Assembly (NCBI RefSeq): GCF_000599605.1
Contig: NZ_KK082679.1
Coordinates: forward strand, 921-64,920
Length of the DNA: 64,000 bases
Direction of reading: 5' to 3'
Source: Prevotella sp. HJM029
GTDB taxonomy: Bacteria; Bacteroidota; Bacteroidia; Bacteroidales; Bacteroidaceae
Within the stretch, counting starts at the first letter, position 1, and each line of letters opens with the position of its first letter. Shown here piece by piece: positions 27,023 through 36,296 of this stretch. The notes under the pieces are model-generated. The model had not been told where the DNA came from and made no database searches. It saw nothing but the letters and a program-made list of their open reading frames with translations. The translations under genes and the position numbers were made by a program.

Positions 27023-27592
27023 ATGGATGCGCCTTATCATGAACTGCTACTGGCTGCTGCTGGTAGTGAGTTGGGGTTTAACAGTTTGATGCAACGCTTC
27101 TCGAGCATGCTCTATTCTCACGCCTATGGCATTTTAGGCAATAAGGAGATGGCCGAGGAAGTAGTGAGCGATGTTTTCTTTGAAACCTGGAAGCGACGTA
27201 AGCAGCTGGTTGAATTCGATAACGTGCGCAGTTGGTTGTGTCGGGTTGTGCATCGCAAGGCCATTGACTACCTAAGGCGTGAGAAACGGTATGGGAATAC
27301 GATTAGTGTGGATTATTTTGGCATGCAAGATTTCTTGTTTCCTGAGATGTGCACGCCCTGCGACACACTCATCTCGCACGAGGAGTTAACCTTATTGAAT
27401 GCTGCTATTGAGCGTCTTCCGCCCAAATGCCGTTATGTGTTCTTCTTAGCTAAGGTGGGACACATGCCCTATAATGAGATAGCTGAGCTATTGGACATTA
27501 CAGTGTCGACGGTGAATTATCATGTGAATTTTGCCATTAAAACGCTTCGTACGACATTGACGCGTACGCAACATTTTGCGATGGCACGATGA
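27023..27592 (+). CDS. ECF-type RNA polymerase sigma factor
   Basis: A 189-residue extracytoplasmic-function sigma factor. Region 2 is seen in LMQRFSSMLYSHAYGILGN, the tract EMAEEVVSDVFFETWKRR, and VRSWLCRVVHRKAIDYLRR. Region 4 with its helix-turn-helix is AIERLPPKCRYVFFLA followed by YNEIAELLDITVSTVNYHV. It would switch on the adjoining SusC locus when the anti-sigma factor releases it. The chosen start is ATG 27023 (MDAPYHELLL), matching normal ECF length. In-frame GTG 26918 and ATG 26972 would add 35 or 17 residues without known homology. The FecR gene begins 41 bp downstream. Confidence 0.9.
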   Translation: MDAPYHELLLAAAGSELGFNSLMQRFSSMLYSHAYGILGNKEMAEEVVSDVFFETWKRRKQLVEFDNVRSWLCRVVHRKAIDYLRREKRYGNTISVDYFGMQDFLFPEMCTPCDTLISHEELTLLNAAIERLPPKCRYVFFLAKVGHMPYNEIAELLDITVSTVNYHVNFAIKTLRTTLTRTQHFAMAR

Positions 27593-27633
27593 ATGGGGTC
27601 AAGTTCTTTCTTCACAAATTCTAAACTATAGCG

Positions 27634-28557
27634 ATGAACAAAAAGATTGACGACATCAAATTTGGAAGCACCAATGACGAAATGGTGTTAGAAGACTTTG
27701 TCTTGCGCAGCGAACCCAAAGCAATGAACGAAACAAATATTCTGCAAAGAACCTATGCTAAGATTTCGATGGAGCGTCGTCACTTGCACAAAAGGCGTCT
27801 TTTGCGTGTGGCTGCAGTGGTTGTTCCATTGTTGCTTTGTGCATTTTGGAGTGGTTTGGTGTGGATGGGACGCACTCCAAAATCCGTGCAGCAAGTGGCT
27901 ATTACAGCCCCCATCATACGGCAAATTGTTGTTGGACGCAACGATACGATGCATGTAACCTTACCCGATGGTAGCCGGGTGATTGCCAATTCGCGCACTC
28001 AATTGTCTTATCCCATCGTGTTTCGTGGTCACACACGCGACGTATCGATTAAGGGTGAGGGCTATTTTGAGGTGGTGCACAATGCTCAACGCCCCTTTAT
28101 TATCCACACTGACCATTTCAATGTGAAGGTGTTAGGAACCAAATTTAGTGTCGACAACTATGATAATCGCTCGGCTGGTGTGACCCTTTTAGAAGGGTTG
28201 GTTGAGGTAGAAACGCGTAACAACGACCGTGTGCGCATTCATCCCAATGAACGTTTGAATATTTCGGGTGAACAATTTGTCTCACGTGAGCAAGTTTCTC
28301 CAACCGATTATTTTGCCCATTTACAAGGCATCTTGAATTTAAATGGCAACGAATTGGGCGATGTCGCCTCGCGTTTGACAAATTATTTTGGGCAGAAAAT
28401 CGTGGTTGATCGCAGTTTGCAGCACCAACGGCTCTATGGAAAGCTCATCATTCGTGACTCTATCTCGACGGTGCTGAGCAATTTAGCCACCATAGCCGAT
28501 GCACGTATGCAAATTAATGACAATCAAATTCATCTGAAGCGCCGTGCGAATGGATAG
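27634..28557 (+). CDS. FecR-family anti-sigma factor
   Basis: A 307-residue inner-membrane anti-sigma factor. An N-terminal cytoplasmic stretch (about 1-47) should bind the sigma factor. One membrane helix follows (LLRVAAVVVPLLLCAFW, about 54-72), then a periplasmic FecR domain (VTLPDGSRVIANSRTQLSY, GEGYFEVVHN, FNVKVLGTKFSV) and a C-terminal DUF4974-type domain (YFGQKIVVDRSL, then LSNLATIADARM). It sits between the sigma gene and SusC in the usual order. FecR proteins normally receive their signal from an STN domain on the partner SusC, but the adjacent SusC lacks one. Confidence 0.92.
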   Translation: MNKKIDDIKFGSTNDEMVLEDFVLRSEPKAMNETNILQRTYAKISMERRHLHKRRLLRVAAVVVPLLLCAFWSGLVWMGRTPKSVQQVAITAPIIRQIVVGRNDTMHVTLPDGSRVIANSRTQLSYPIVFRGHTRDVSIKGEGYFEVVHNAQRPFIIHTDHFNVKVLGTKFSVDNYDNRSAGVTLLEGLVEVETRNNDRVRIHPNERLNISGEQFVSREQVSPTDYFAHLQGILNLNGNELGDVASRLTNYFGQKIVVDRSLQHQRLYGKLIIRDSISTVLSNLATIADARMQINDNQIHLKRRANG

Positions 28558-28646
28558 CCCTCCTCACGGCCTATTGTTACTCCTGTGCCTCGAAAGGTGT
28601 GGGCAGTGATATCGCATTCATGAAACTAAACTTTATACCAAATTAT

Positions 28647-31600
28647 ATGCTTGAAACAAAGAAACCAAAGACAAGACGTGGATACATGATGGAACGTTCT
28701 TTGTCAACCTTGTTACTAATGGCACCTTTAGGCATGCTTGCATCGCCCTTGTTGCCTGATCGAGTGGCAACAGTGAGTACAATTAACGCTGTGCAACAGC
28801 AATCTTCGAAAGTAAACCAACGCACACTCACCGGAACGGTGACCGATGAACAGGGTGAACCCATTGTGGGAGCGACGGTGATAGAGCATGGTAAGAAGAC
28901 GGGTACTATCACGAATGGTGATGGTGCATTCTCGCTTGCTACCACGCCAGGCACCACTCTGACGATCTCTTACGTGGGTTTCGCGCCACAAACCGTGAAA
29001 GCACGTAATGGCATGCGCGTCATTTTGAGCGAAGAAGCGAAAGGCTTAGACGAAGTCGTTGTAGTGGGTTATGGCACCATGAAGAAGCGCGACCTCACTG
29101 GAGCGGTATCCAGTGTGAAAGGAACCGACTTAGCTGTGGCGGGTGTTGCATCGGCTGCTCATATGCTTGCGGGAAAGGCTGCTGGACTTTATGTGCGTCA
29201 AAACTCGGCACAACCTGGTGGAGGACTTGATATTCTCATTCGTGGTGCCGGCTCAGTGAATGCCAGCAACGAACCACTTTATATTGTTGACGGATTCCCG
29301 ATTGCGAAACTCGATCAACAAAAAGGTGAAAACGGGCGCATGGATCCAGGCACACAAGGCGTGCTCAACTTTCTCAATCCCAACGATGTGGAGAGTATTG
29401 AAGTGTTGAAAGATGCTTCGGCCACAGCCATTTATGGTGCACGTGCAGCCAATGGTGTGGTGATTGTAACCACCAAACGCGGTCGTGAGGGGAAGGCAGT
29501 GGTGAACTATTCCTACAACTATAGCTATCAACATTACAGCGATAAATATGATGTGCTCTCGCTACGCGATTGGATGATCGAGAAAAACAAGTCGAGTTGG
29601 GAGTACTGGATATGGGAGAATGAAGTGGGACCATGGGGCTCAAAGACACTCGAAGCCGCACTGGCCGCACCGAAAAGTGGACTGGCTTACACACGTCCTT
29701 ATACCGATGCACAGATTGCTGCAGCAGGAGCGGGTACAGATTGGGTGGGCTTAATCACACGCAATGGTCATATTCAAGAGCACAATTTGAGTATTCAAGG
29801 CGGCTCGAAAGACACCCAATACATGATTTCGCTGAACTATTATGACAATGAAGGTATTGTGCGCAATTCAGGAATGAGCCGCTATACGGTGAAAAGTAAT
29901 ATCGATCAGCGCTTTCTCAATGTGTTTAAGGCAGGCGTAAACCTCACCCTTACGCGCATTGACAACAATAACACGCAATTGGGTTCTGCCCAATTCGAGA
30001 AGTCGGGTATCATTCGTTCGGCTGTACAAATGGGGCCAAACATCTTGGCTTACGACCCTGTGACGGGCACTTATCCTGTTAATCCACTCTTAGGAACACA
30101 GCCCAACCCCTACTCTTTGTTGAACAACATCGACAAAGGGCGCACCGATCGTTTCTTAGGCAATATCTATGTGGAGGCCAGACCGATTGATGGGTTGACC
30201 CTACGCGTGAATGCAGGCTTGGACAGAGCGAACATCAGCCGCAAGACTTATGAACCCAAATCCACACTTTATGGGCGCAACTTGCAGGGTAATGGCGATA
30301 TCTATACCAACGATAACAACCAATATCTATTGGAAGCGACAGCTACTTATGCCAAAACGATTAAAGAACAGCACAAGGTTAATTTGCTGGCGGGTACCTC
30401 ATACGAGCAATTTAATGTTGAGGGTGTGAATTCAGGCAATAACAATTTCTTGCTCGATGGTTTCCTTTATAACAATTTAAATGCAGGAACAGGTACGAAA
30501 AGAGTGGGGTCGTCCTTCTCGAAAAACAAGATGGAGTCGTATTTCTTCCGCGTGAATTATATTTTCAAAGATCGTTATTATCTCACGGGAACCTTCCGTG
30601 CAGATGGGGCTTCGGTGTTTGCTAAAAACCACAAATGGGGCTATTTCCCATCCGCAGCACTCGGATGGACGTTCTCTGAAGAACCCTTTATGAAATCTCT
30701 TTCGTCGTGGTTGACGATGGGTAAGATGCGTCTTAGCTGGGGACAGACGGGTAATTCGAATATCGGTTCAAATGCTTTTGCCAGCTATTATGCACAACCA
30801 GCCTACAACCAGGAGAATGGAACGCAACTCATTGGCGTGTTCCAAGGTAAATTAGAGAATTCTAACTTGAAGTGGGAAACAACCACTGAATGGAACTTTG
30901 GTATGGACTTTGGCTTCCTCAACAATCGTATTTTGGCCAGTGTGGAGTTCTATCATCGTGTGATTTCTGATTTGCTCAACTACAAACCGCTGAATTATTA
31001 CCACGATATCTCGCAGGTGATGGCCAACATTGGAAAGACACAAAGCACAGGTCTTGAGCTAACCATTAATACGACAAACGTTCAAACACGCGATTTTAAA
31101 TGGACAACTAACTTCACTTTTACAACTTATAAAGACCGTTGGAAGGAGCGTACGCCTGATTGGAAGCCTGCAGTCTATGAGAAAGTAGATGATCCTATAC
31201 GTCCTATTTATTCACGTCGTGCAGACCATATCCTACAAATTGGTGAGGCTGCCCCAGCGGCGCAGCCCGATTTGCGTCCAGGTGAGTTGGTGATTAAAGA
31301 CCTCAATGGCTATAAACGCGACAGCAATGGGCAACCTGAAGTGGACGCTAATGGACGTTTTATCTTAACAGGAGGCCCCGATGGTAAGATAGACGATGCC
31401 GATGTGGAACTCATTGGCTCGCAAGATCCAGGATGGATGGCAGGTATGGTGAACTCACTCACCTATAAAGACTTTGACTTTAGCTTCCAACTCAATGGCA
31501 TGTTTGACCGCCGAATGGAAGATCCTACAGAGATGGCCTATGGTTTAGGCGGTGGTGATGTGGCGCGTTATGGCTACAATGCATTGAGCATCATCAAGAA

Positions 31601-31913
31601 ACGCTGGACATGGGACAACCCATCAACCCAATATCCTTGCTCATTTAATGGTTGGGGCAACAGTTATACACACGGCGATTGGTATTATCAAAAGGCATGG
31701 TTTGTACGCCTCTCAAACATCACTTTGGGCTGGAGCATGCCCAAAGCATGGATAGCCAAGGCAAAATATATCTCACGTGTGCATCTTTCTTTGAGTGCCA
31801 GCAACCTCTTTTGCATTACACCTTATAAAGGATTGGATCCAGAAACCGACTATTATACGGCGGCCTATCCCAACGCACGCACCTATAGTCTTGGGGTGAA
31901 CATCACATTTTAA
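28647..31913 (+). CDS. SusC/RagA TonB-dependent receptor lacking the STN domain
   Basis: A 1088-residue SusC-family importer. I start at ATG 28647 because the first 40 residues then align gap-free with the STN-bearing SusC at 17206-20727 (shared MM-x-RSLS-x-LLLMAPLGMLASPL). GTG 28599 and ATG 28620 are alternatives. After the signal the protein passes from RVATVSTINAVQQQSS directly to the regulatory-like domain at about residue 61 (LTGTVTDEQGEPIVGATV). About 70 residues corresponding to the STN are missing. The TonB box GLDEVVVVGYGT, plug ([19 protein letters not shown]) and barrel (ending YSLGVNITF) are intact. It lies 41 bp or more after fecR and 22 bp before susD. Confidence 0.95.
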   Translation: MLETKKPKTRRGYMMERSLSTLLLMAPLGMLASPLLPDRVATVSTINAVQQQSSKVNQRTLTGTVTDEQGEPIVGATVIEHGKKTGTITNGDGAFSLATTPGTTLTISYVGFAPQTVKARNGMRVILSEEAKGLDEVVVVGYGTMKKRDLTGAVSSVKGTDLAVAGVASAAHMLAGKAAGLYVRQNSAQPGGGLDILIRGAGSVNASNEPLYIVDGFPIAKLDQQKGENGRMDPGTQGVLNFLNPNDVESIEVLKDASATAIYGARAANGVVIVTTKRGREGKAVVNYSYNYSYQHYSDKYDVLSLRDWMIEKNKSSWEYWIWENEVGPWGSKTLEAALAAPKSGLAYTRPYTDAQIAAAGAGTDWVGLITRNGHIQEHNLSIQGGSKDTQYMISLNYYDNEGIVRNSGMSRYTVKSNIDQRFLNVFKAGVNLTLTRIDNNNTQLGSAQFEKSGIIRSAVQMGPNILAYDPVTGTYPVNPLLGTQPNPYSLLNNIDKGRTDRFLGNIYVEARPIDGLTLRVNAGLDRANISRKTYEPKSTLYGRNLQGNGDIYTNDNNQYLLEATATYAKTIKEQHKVNLLAGTSYEQFNVEGVNSGNNNFLLDGFLYNNLNAGTGTKRVGSSFSKNKMESYFFRVNYIFKDRYYLTGTFRADGASVFAKNHKWGYFPSAALGWTFSEEPFMKSLSSWLTMGKMRLSWGQTGNSNIGSNAFASYYAQPAYNQENGTQLIGVFQGKLENSNLKWETTTEWNFGMDFGFLNNRILASVEFYHRVISDLLNYKPLNYYHDISQVMANIGKTQSTGLELTINTTNVQTRDFKWTTNFTFTTYKDRWKERTPDWKPAVYEKVDDPIRPIYSRRADHILQIGEAAPAAQPDLRPGELVIKDLNGYKRDSNGQPEVDANGRFILTGGPDGKIDDADVELIGSQDPGWMAGMVNSLTYKDFDFSFQLNGMFDRRMEDPTEMAYGLGGGDVARYGYNALSIIKKRWTWDNPSTQYPCSFNGWGNSYTHGDWYYQKAWFVRLSNITLGWSMPKAWIAKAKYISRVHLSLSASNLFCITPYKGLDPETDYYTAAYPNARTYSLGVNITF

Positions 31914-31935
31914 ACCACTTTAAAGTATTCCAAAT

Positions 31936-33507
31936 ATGAAAAAAACGAAAATAATATATGCATTGTTGTTGGCTTGTACGTCGATAACACTACCGAGTTG
32001 TACGGACTTAACACCCGTAGACTACTCGGAAATCAATCCCTCTAACTTCCCAAAGACCGAGAGCGACATCCAATCGCTGGTGCTTTCGTGCTACTATCCG
32101 TTGCGTGGCAGTTGGTGGGATGGCATTTTCTCCACCTCAGAACGTGGGATTATGTTTCTCAACGATGCCACAACGGGCATTCTAACGGGTACTTTTGGTG
32201 AACAAAAGAAATGCTCACAACTGAATTTTTTCCCCGAAACAACAGGTATTACATGGTTTTATTACACCCGGAGCAATAAATATTCAGGCGGCTACTCACA
32301 GAAAATCAGTCGTTGTACTTTAGTGCTCGACGACATTGCGAATAGTGCTTTGGACGATGCTACCAAGCAACGCTACGAAGCAGAAGTGCGTTGTGCGCGA
32401 GCATTTCTCTCGTATATGCTTTATGATATGTATGGTCCGTTGGTGGTAGCACCATTAGAAGTGCTGAAAAACCCACTGCAAGAGAAACCCCTCCCACGTC
32501 TTTCGCGTGCCGAAATGGCCAAATTCATTGAAGATGATTTGCTCTTTGCCAGCCAACATCTGCCACTTCCAGCCAATACTGAGTATGGACGATTTAGCCG
32601 TGGCTTAGCTAAGATGTTGCTCATTCGACTTTATTTGCACGAAACAGCCGATTATAACTATCCCGAAGGTTTGACACATGGCGACAAAACCAATTATGAC
32701 AAGGTGGTGACGTTGGCGCGTGAGTTGAAAGATCCGCAATATGGTTACGCCTTGCAGAGTGATTATAATGGGATGTTTGCACGTGGAGGACAGGGCAAGG
32801 CCAACAAAGAGATTATCTTTGCGCTACCTTGTTCGTATGAAGGGCCATCGCAAAACCAGTGGCACATGATGGTGTTGCCCACCGATTATGCTGGTCATGG
32901 CATGGGCTCGGGCTGGGGAACAGTCACCAGTACGTGGTATTTCTACGACTCATTTGAGCCTGGCGACGTGCGCAGACAAGGTCTTCTCACTTCTTATACT
33001 ACCTCTTCTGGAGCCACTATCGACCGCAACACACCGCAATCGCCATTGGCTGCAGGGCCAATTCCTTTGAAGATAGGTTATGATCCTGGAGTGAAAGGCT
33101 CTGGAGGCTACACCGATATTGACATAGTGCTCTTCCGTTATGCCGACGTTTACCTCTCTTTGGCCGAAGGACTCTGCCAGAAGCAGGGCGCAACGACTGC
33201 CGATTTGCACGAAGCTATTGACAATGTGAACGTTGTTCGCAACCGTGCTGGGCTGCCAAGTCTAAGCTATGCCAACTACACGCAGGCCGAAGACGTGCTT
33301 GATGCCATTCTTAAAGAGCGCTGGCATGAGTTCTGGTGTGAGAATGGGCAATATCGTTCGGACATGATTCGCTATCATCGTCTCGTGCCATTGGTGCGCG
33401 CCATCAACCAATCTCCCTATGCAGCCGATTACAAAGAGCTCTATCCGCTGCCCTTAGAGGTGATTACCGATGGCAAAGGACAGGTGAAACAGAATCCTGG
33501 TTACTAA
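31936..33507 (+). CDS. SusD/RagB-family outer-membrane lipoprotein
   Basis: A 523-residue surface lipoprotein (signal ending LPSCTDLTPV), partner of the preceding SusC. Typical SusD segments are VRCARAFLSYMLYDMYGPL, the region FRYADVYLSLAEGLC, and a C-terminal ILKERWHEFWCENGQYRSDM and LYPLPLEVITD. The variant FWCENGQYRSDM replaces the commoner FEGxRWxDL block, but the position is conserved. Its stop is followed by a short phased palindrome array that extends to the next gene. Confidence 0.93.
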   Translation: MKKTKIIYALLLACTSITLPSCTDLTPVDYSEINPSNFPKTESDIQSLVLSCYYPLRGSWWDGIFSTSERGIMFLNDATTGILTGTFGEQKKCSQLNFFPETTGITWFYYTRSNKYSGGYSQKISRCTLVLDDIANSALDDATKQRYEAEVRCARAFLSYMLYDMYGPLVVAPLEVLKNPLQEKPLPRLSRAEMAKFIEDDLLFASQHLPLPANTEYGRFSRGLAKMLLIRLYLHETADYNYPEGLTHGDKTNYDKVVTLARELKDPQYGYALQSDYNGMFARGGQGKANKEIIFALPCSYEGPSQNQWHMMVLPTDYAGHGMGSGWGTVTSTWYFYDSFEPGDVRRQGLLTSYTTSSGATIDRNTPQSPLAAGPIPLKIGYDPGVKGSGGYTDIDIVLFRYADVYLSLAEGLCQKQGATTADLHEAIDNVNVVRNRAGLPSLSYANYTQAEDVLDAILKERWHEFWCENGQYRSDMIRYHRLVPLVRAINQSPYAADYKELYPLPLEVITDGKGQVKQNPGY

Positions 33508-33528
33508 GCTCTGGGCACATCTATTACA

Positions 33529-33666
33529 TGCCGTTGCGACGGAAAGGATGCGAAAATCTTTTGAAAGGCTTGCCAAACGCTTGGCAAACATCAATAAAAG
33601 AATTTGCAACTTGCCGGCGCTTCGGCAAACGATAAAAAAAGATTTTAAGCGAAATTCGTTTGGAAA
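33529..33666. repeat. Four-unit phased palindrome array between SusD and the next gene
   Basis: Palindrome centres fall at about 33536 (CCGT/ACGG), 33578 (TTGCCAA/TTGGCAA, 33570-33587), 33619 (TTGCCG/CGGCAA, 33611-33628) and 33660 (TTC/GAA). The spacing is 41-42 bp. Neighbouring stems differ in sequence yet pair internally. The array nearly fills the 195-bp gap between stop and start codons. No T run follows the stems, so ordinary termination is not obvious. Confidence 0.75.
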
Positions 33667-33702
33667 GACGGATGGAACAACATTAATTTTAAACATAACA
33701 AG

Positions 33703-35139
33703 ATGAATAAATTGCTGAACATACCGCTCTTGCTACTCGCCCTCTCGTGGGTTTCGTGTAGCAGTAGCGGGAATGATGATCCCAATCCTACGCCCAATGG
33801 TGGCGAAGGAAACCAAAACTTGCAGACGGTGAAGTATACTTCGACGAAAGAAGATTTCTTCAATCCCGAGCGAGGCATGTATACTATGGTCGAAAGCAAC
33901 CTGACAACGCCACTCTCGGCCTCGCGCCTTAACACGGCAAAAAATGCAAAAGAGTCGCTCGTGCAGATTGTTTACTACCTGAAAGACCGTCGCAATCAAG
34001 CACTTTCAGCCGCCGATTTAAACAAAATCACCACTGATTTGGCTACTGTTCGCCAAGTAGGTTTGAAGGCTATTCTGCGCTTTGCCTACACTTCGGCAGC
34101 CACAGAGCCCGATGCTCCGCTCAACATCATCGAGCAACATTTAGACAATTTGAAGCCCGTGCTCGTGCAAAACAAAGACATTATCGCCTGTGTGCAAGCT
34201 GGCTTCATTGGTGCTTGGGGTGAATGGTATTACTCTACCAACGGCTTAAACAACACCACGGCACGCAATGCCGTGCTGCAAAAATGGTTAGAAGTGTTGC
34301 CAAAGGACCGTTGTGTGCAAGTGCGTACACCAGCTTATAAGCAAACTTTCACAGGCATTGCTACGCCCCTCAATGCCACAACAGCCTATACAGGCACGCC
34401 ACAAGCACGCATCGCGCAACACAACGATGCATTTATGGCCGACGAAACCAACATGGGAACCTATGTTGATGTAGCTAAAGACAAAGCGTTTGTAGCCGAG
34501 GAAGCACTCTATACGCCTTTAGGTGGTGAGACAGCACGCCCCACTTCGACCACACCTCCCAGCAGAGGTTCAGCCGCTTTGTTAGAGTTGAAGACGCTGC
34601 ATTGGTCGTTCTTGCACGATGGTTATGACCGTGTGGTGCTCAAACAATGGGAACGTGACGGCGTGATGGACGAGATTCGCACCCACTTGGGCTACCGTTT
34701 GGTGCTCATGCGCGGCCAATATTCCACGCAACATGCACCGGGAAGTGAGCTTGTGGCCAAGCTTTCTATTTACAACATTGGTTTTGCTGCCATGTATAAT
34801 CCCCGCAAAGTGCAGCTTATTTTGCGCTCCACTGCGGGCGATGTTTATGTGGCAACGCTGCCCGATGACCCACGCACTTGGAAGCCACGTCAGGCAACTA
34901 CGCTCACCGCAAAGGTGGCTTTGCCTACCAATCTCCCAGCTGGCGAATATCAGTTGCTGCTCTTCTTGCCCGATGCTGAGCCTTCATTGGCGGCACGTGC
35001 CGACTATGCTGTGCGCTTAGCCAATAAAGATATGTGGGAAGCAACCACAGGCTACAACAATCTTGGTGTGAAGATTAAAGTTGATGCTGCAGCGCAATTG
35101 CCACAAAGCACGTCGAACATCCAATTCATCAAACAATAG
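33703..35139 (+). CDS. DUF4874/DUF4832 lipoprotein, putative glycoside hydrolase-like
   Basis: A 478-residue lipoprotein (signal ending SWVSCSSSG). Residues about 45-230 match the DUF4874 pattern (NPERGMYTMVESN, the strand LKAILRFAYTSA, and VQAGFIGAWGEWYYS). The rest fits DUF4832 with a C-terminal beta-sandwich (YNIGFAAMYNPRKVQLIL). The N-terminal part resembles a TIM-barrel hydrolase; GAWGEWYYS carries a possible catalytic glutamate, though activity is unproven. It is followed after 2 bp by the acyltransferase-like gene, so these genes are tightly co-expressed. Its place in a PUL suggests action on the imported glycan. Confidence 0.82.
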   Translation: MNKLLNIPLLLLALSWVSCSSSGNDDPNPTPNGGEGNQNLQTVKYTSTKEDFFNPERGMYTMVESNLTTPLSASRLNTAKNAKESLVQIVYYLKDRRNQALSAADLNKITTDLATVRQVGLKAILRFAYTSAATEPDAPLNIIEQHLDNLKPVLVQNKDIIACVQAGFIGAWGEWYYSTNGLNNTTARNAVLQKWLEVLPKDRCVQVRTPAYKQTFTGIATPLNATTAYTGTPQARIAQHNDAFMADETNMGTYVDVAKDKAFVAEEALYTPLGGETARPTSTTPPSRGSAALLELKTLHWSFLHDGYDRVVLKQWERDGVMDEIRTHLGYRLVLMRGQYSTQHAPGSELVAKLSIYNIGFAAMYNPRKVQLILRSTAGDVYVATLPDDPRTWKPRQATTLTAKVALPTNLPAGEYQLLLFLPDAEPSLAARADYAVRLANKDMWEATTGYNNLGVKIKVDAAAQLPQSTSNIQFIKQ

Positions 35140-35141
35140 TT

Positions 35142-36284
35142 ATGGAGACAACAACCCAGTCTTCGCAACCGCAACGCTTGCTTTCGCTCGACATTTTGCG
35201 TGGTGCCGACTTGGCCATGTTGGTGCTCATTCAGCCCATTTTGCTCAAAGCGCTCGAGACAGCGCAACCAGCTGAGGGCACTATGGGGCATTTCATCATG
35301 GGGCAACTGCTTCATCTGCCGTGGGAGGGCTTCTGCTTTTGGGACATCATCATGCCCTTGTTCATGTTCATGTCGGGCATCACCATCCCCTTTGCCATGG
35401 CACGTTACAAGCGTGGAGAGCGCATTGATGGCAGCTTTTACCGCCGCATCTTGAAACGCTTTGTGGTGCTTTGGGTGTTAGGCATGGTTTGTCAAGGCAA
35501 CCTTTTGGCGTTTGACTTGCAAAGACTGCACCTCTATTCTAACACCCTTCAAAGCATCGCTGTGGGCTATGTTGCCGTGGCTTTCCTCTATGTTTTCTGC
35601 TCGTTGCGCACGCAAATGGTGGCAGTGGCATTGTCGTTTGCCCTGTATATCGCAATCTTTGCTATTTGGGGAAACTTCGATTTCACCATCGACAGCAACA
35701 TTTGCGAGGCCATCGACCGCGCGGTGTTGGGCCGTTTCCGCGACGGAGTGATTTGGCAGGGCAACCAATGGCATTGGGATCCTACCTATCATTATACGTG
35801 GATCATGAGTTCTCTGAACTTCATCGTGACGGTTTATCTGGGCACTTTGGCAGGCTATCTGTTGAAAAGTGAGCGCACAGCGATGCAAAAGTTCTACTGG
35901 CTCATTGCTGGTGGTGTGGCCATGATTGCCGTATCGCTTTGCATGCACCCTTGGATTCCCATCATCAAACACATCTGGTCGAGCTCCATGACACTCTTCT
36001 CAGGAGGCATTTGCTTTATCCTGATGGGCTTGTTCTATTACATCATCGACGTGAAGGGATGCAGAAAAGGCTGGATGTGGCTGCGATACTATGGCATGAA
36101 CTCATTAGTTGCGTATTACATTGGCGACCACATTGACTTCAATTCTATCACCGACTCTATCTTCTTTGGCTTCCAACAATGGCTCGGCGACTATTATCGT
36201 GTGTTGCTGGTTGCCCTGCAAGGGGTGTGGGTATTGCTCATTTTGAAGCTGATGTTCAAATTAAACTATTTCATAAAAGCATAA
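35142..36284 (+). CDS. HGSNAT-like/DUF5009 membrane acyltransferase
   Basis: A 380-residue polytopic inner-membrane protein with about ten hydrophobic segments. The opening SLDILRGADLAMLVLIQPIL resembles the heparan-alpha-glucosaminide N-acetyltransferase (HGSNAT) / DUF5009 family. Human HGSNAT moves acetyl groups across the lysosomal membrane onto alpha-glucosamine; bacterial relatives are common in glycan loci. A histidine in the first loop region (GHFIMGQLLHLPWEGFCFWD) is a candidate acetyl acceptor. It begins 2 bp after the DUF4874/4832 gene and the next gene follows 12 bp later. The acceptor sugar is unknown. Confidence 0.82.
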   Translation: METTTQSSQPQRLLSLDILRGADLAMLVLIQPILLKALETAQPAEGTMGHFIMGQLLHLPWEGFCFWDIIMPLFMFMSGITIPFAMARYKRGERIDGSFYRRILKRFVVLWVLGMVCQGNLLAFDLQRLHLYSNTLQSIAVGYVAVAFLYVFCSLRTQMVAVALSFALYIAIFAIWGNFDFTIDSNICEAIDRAVLGRFRDGVIWQGNQWHWDPTYHYTWIMSSLNFIVTVYLGTLAGYLLKSERTAMQKFYWLIAGGVAMIAVSLCMHPWIPIIKHIWSSSMTLFSGGICFILMGLFYYIIDVKGCRKGWMWLRYYGMNSLVAYYIGDHIDFNSITDSIFFGFQQWLGDYYRVLLVALQGVWVLLILKLMFKLNYFIKA

Positions 36285-36296
36285 AACCGATTGATT

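Noticed and set aside
33565-33640. Ordinary double terminator after SusD
   Set aside because: Stems lack a following T run, and their 41-bp spacing and the similar centres before and after fit the array better.
34733-36136. ORFs in other frames of the DUF4874/4832 and acyltransferase genes
   Set aside because: Shadow frames of well-supported genes with no motifs of their own.
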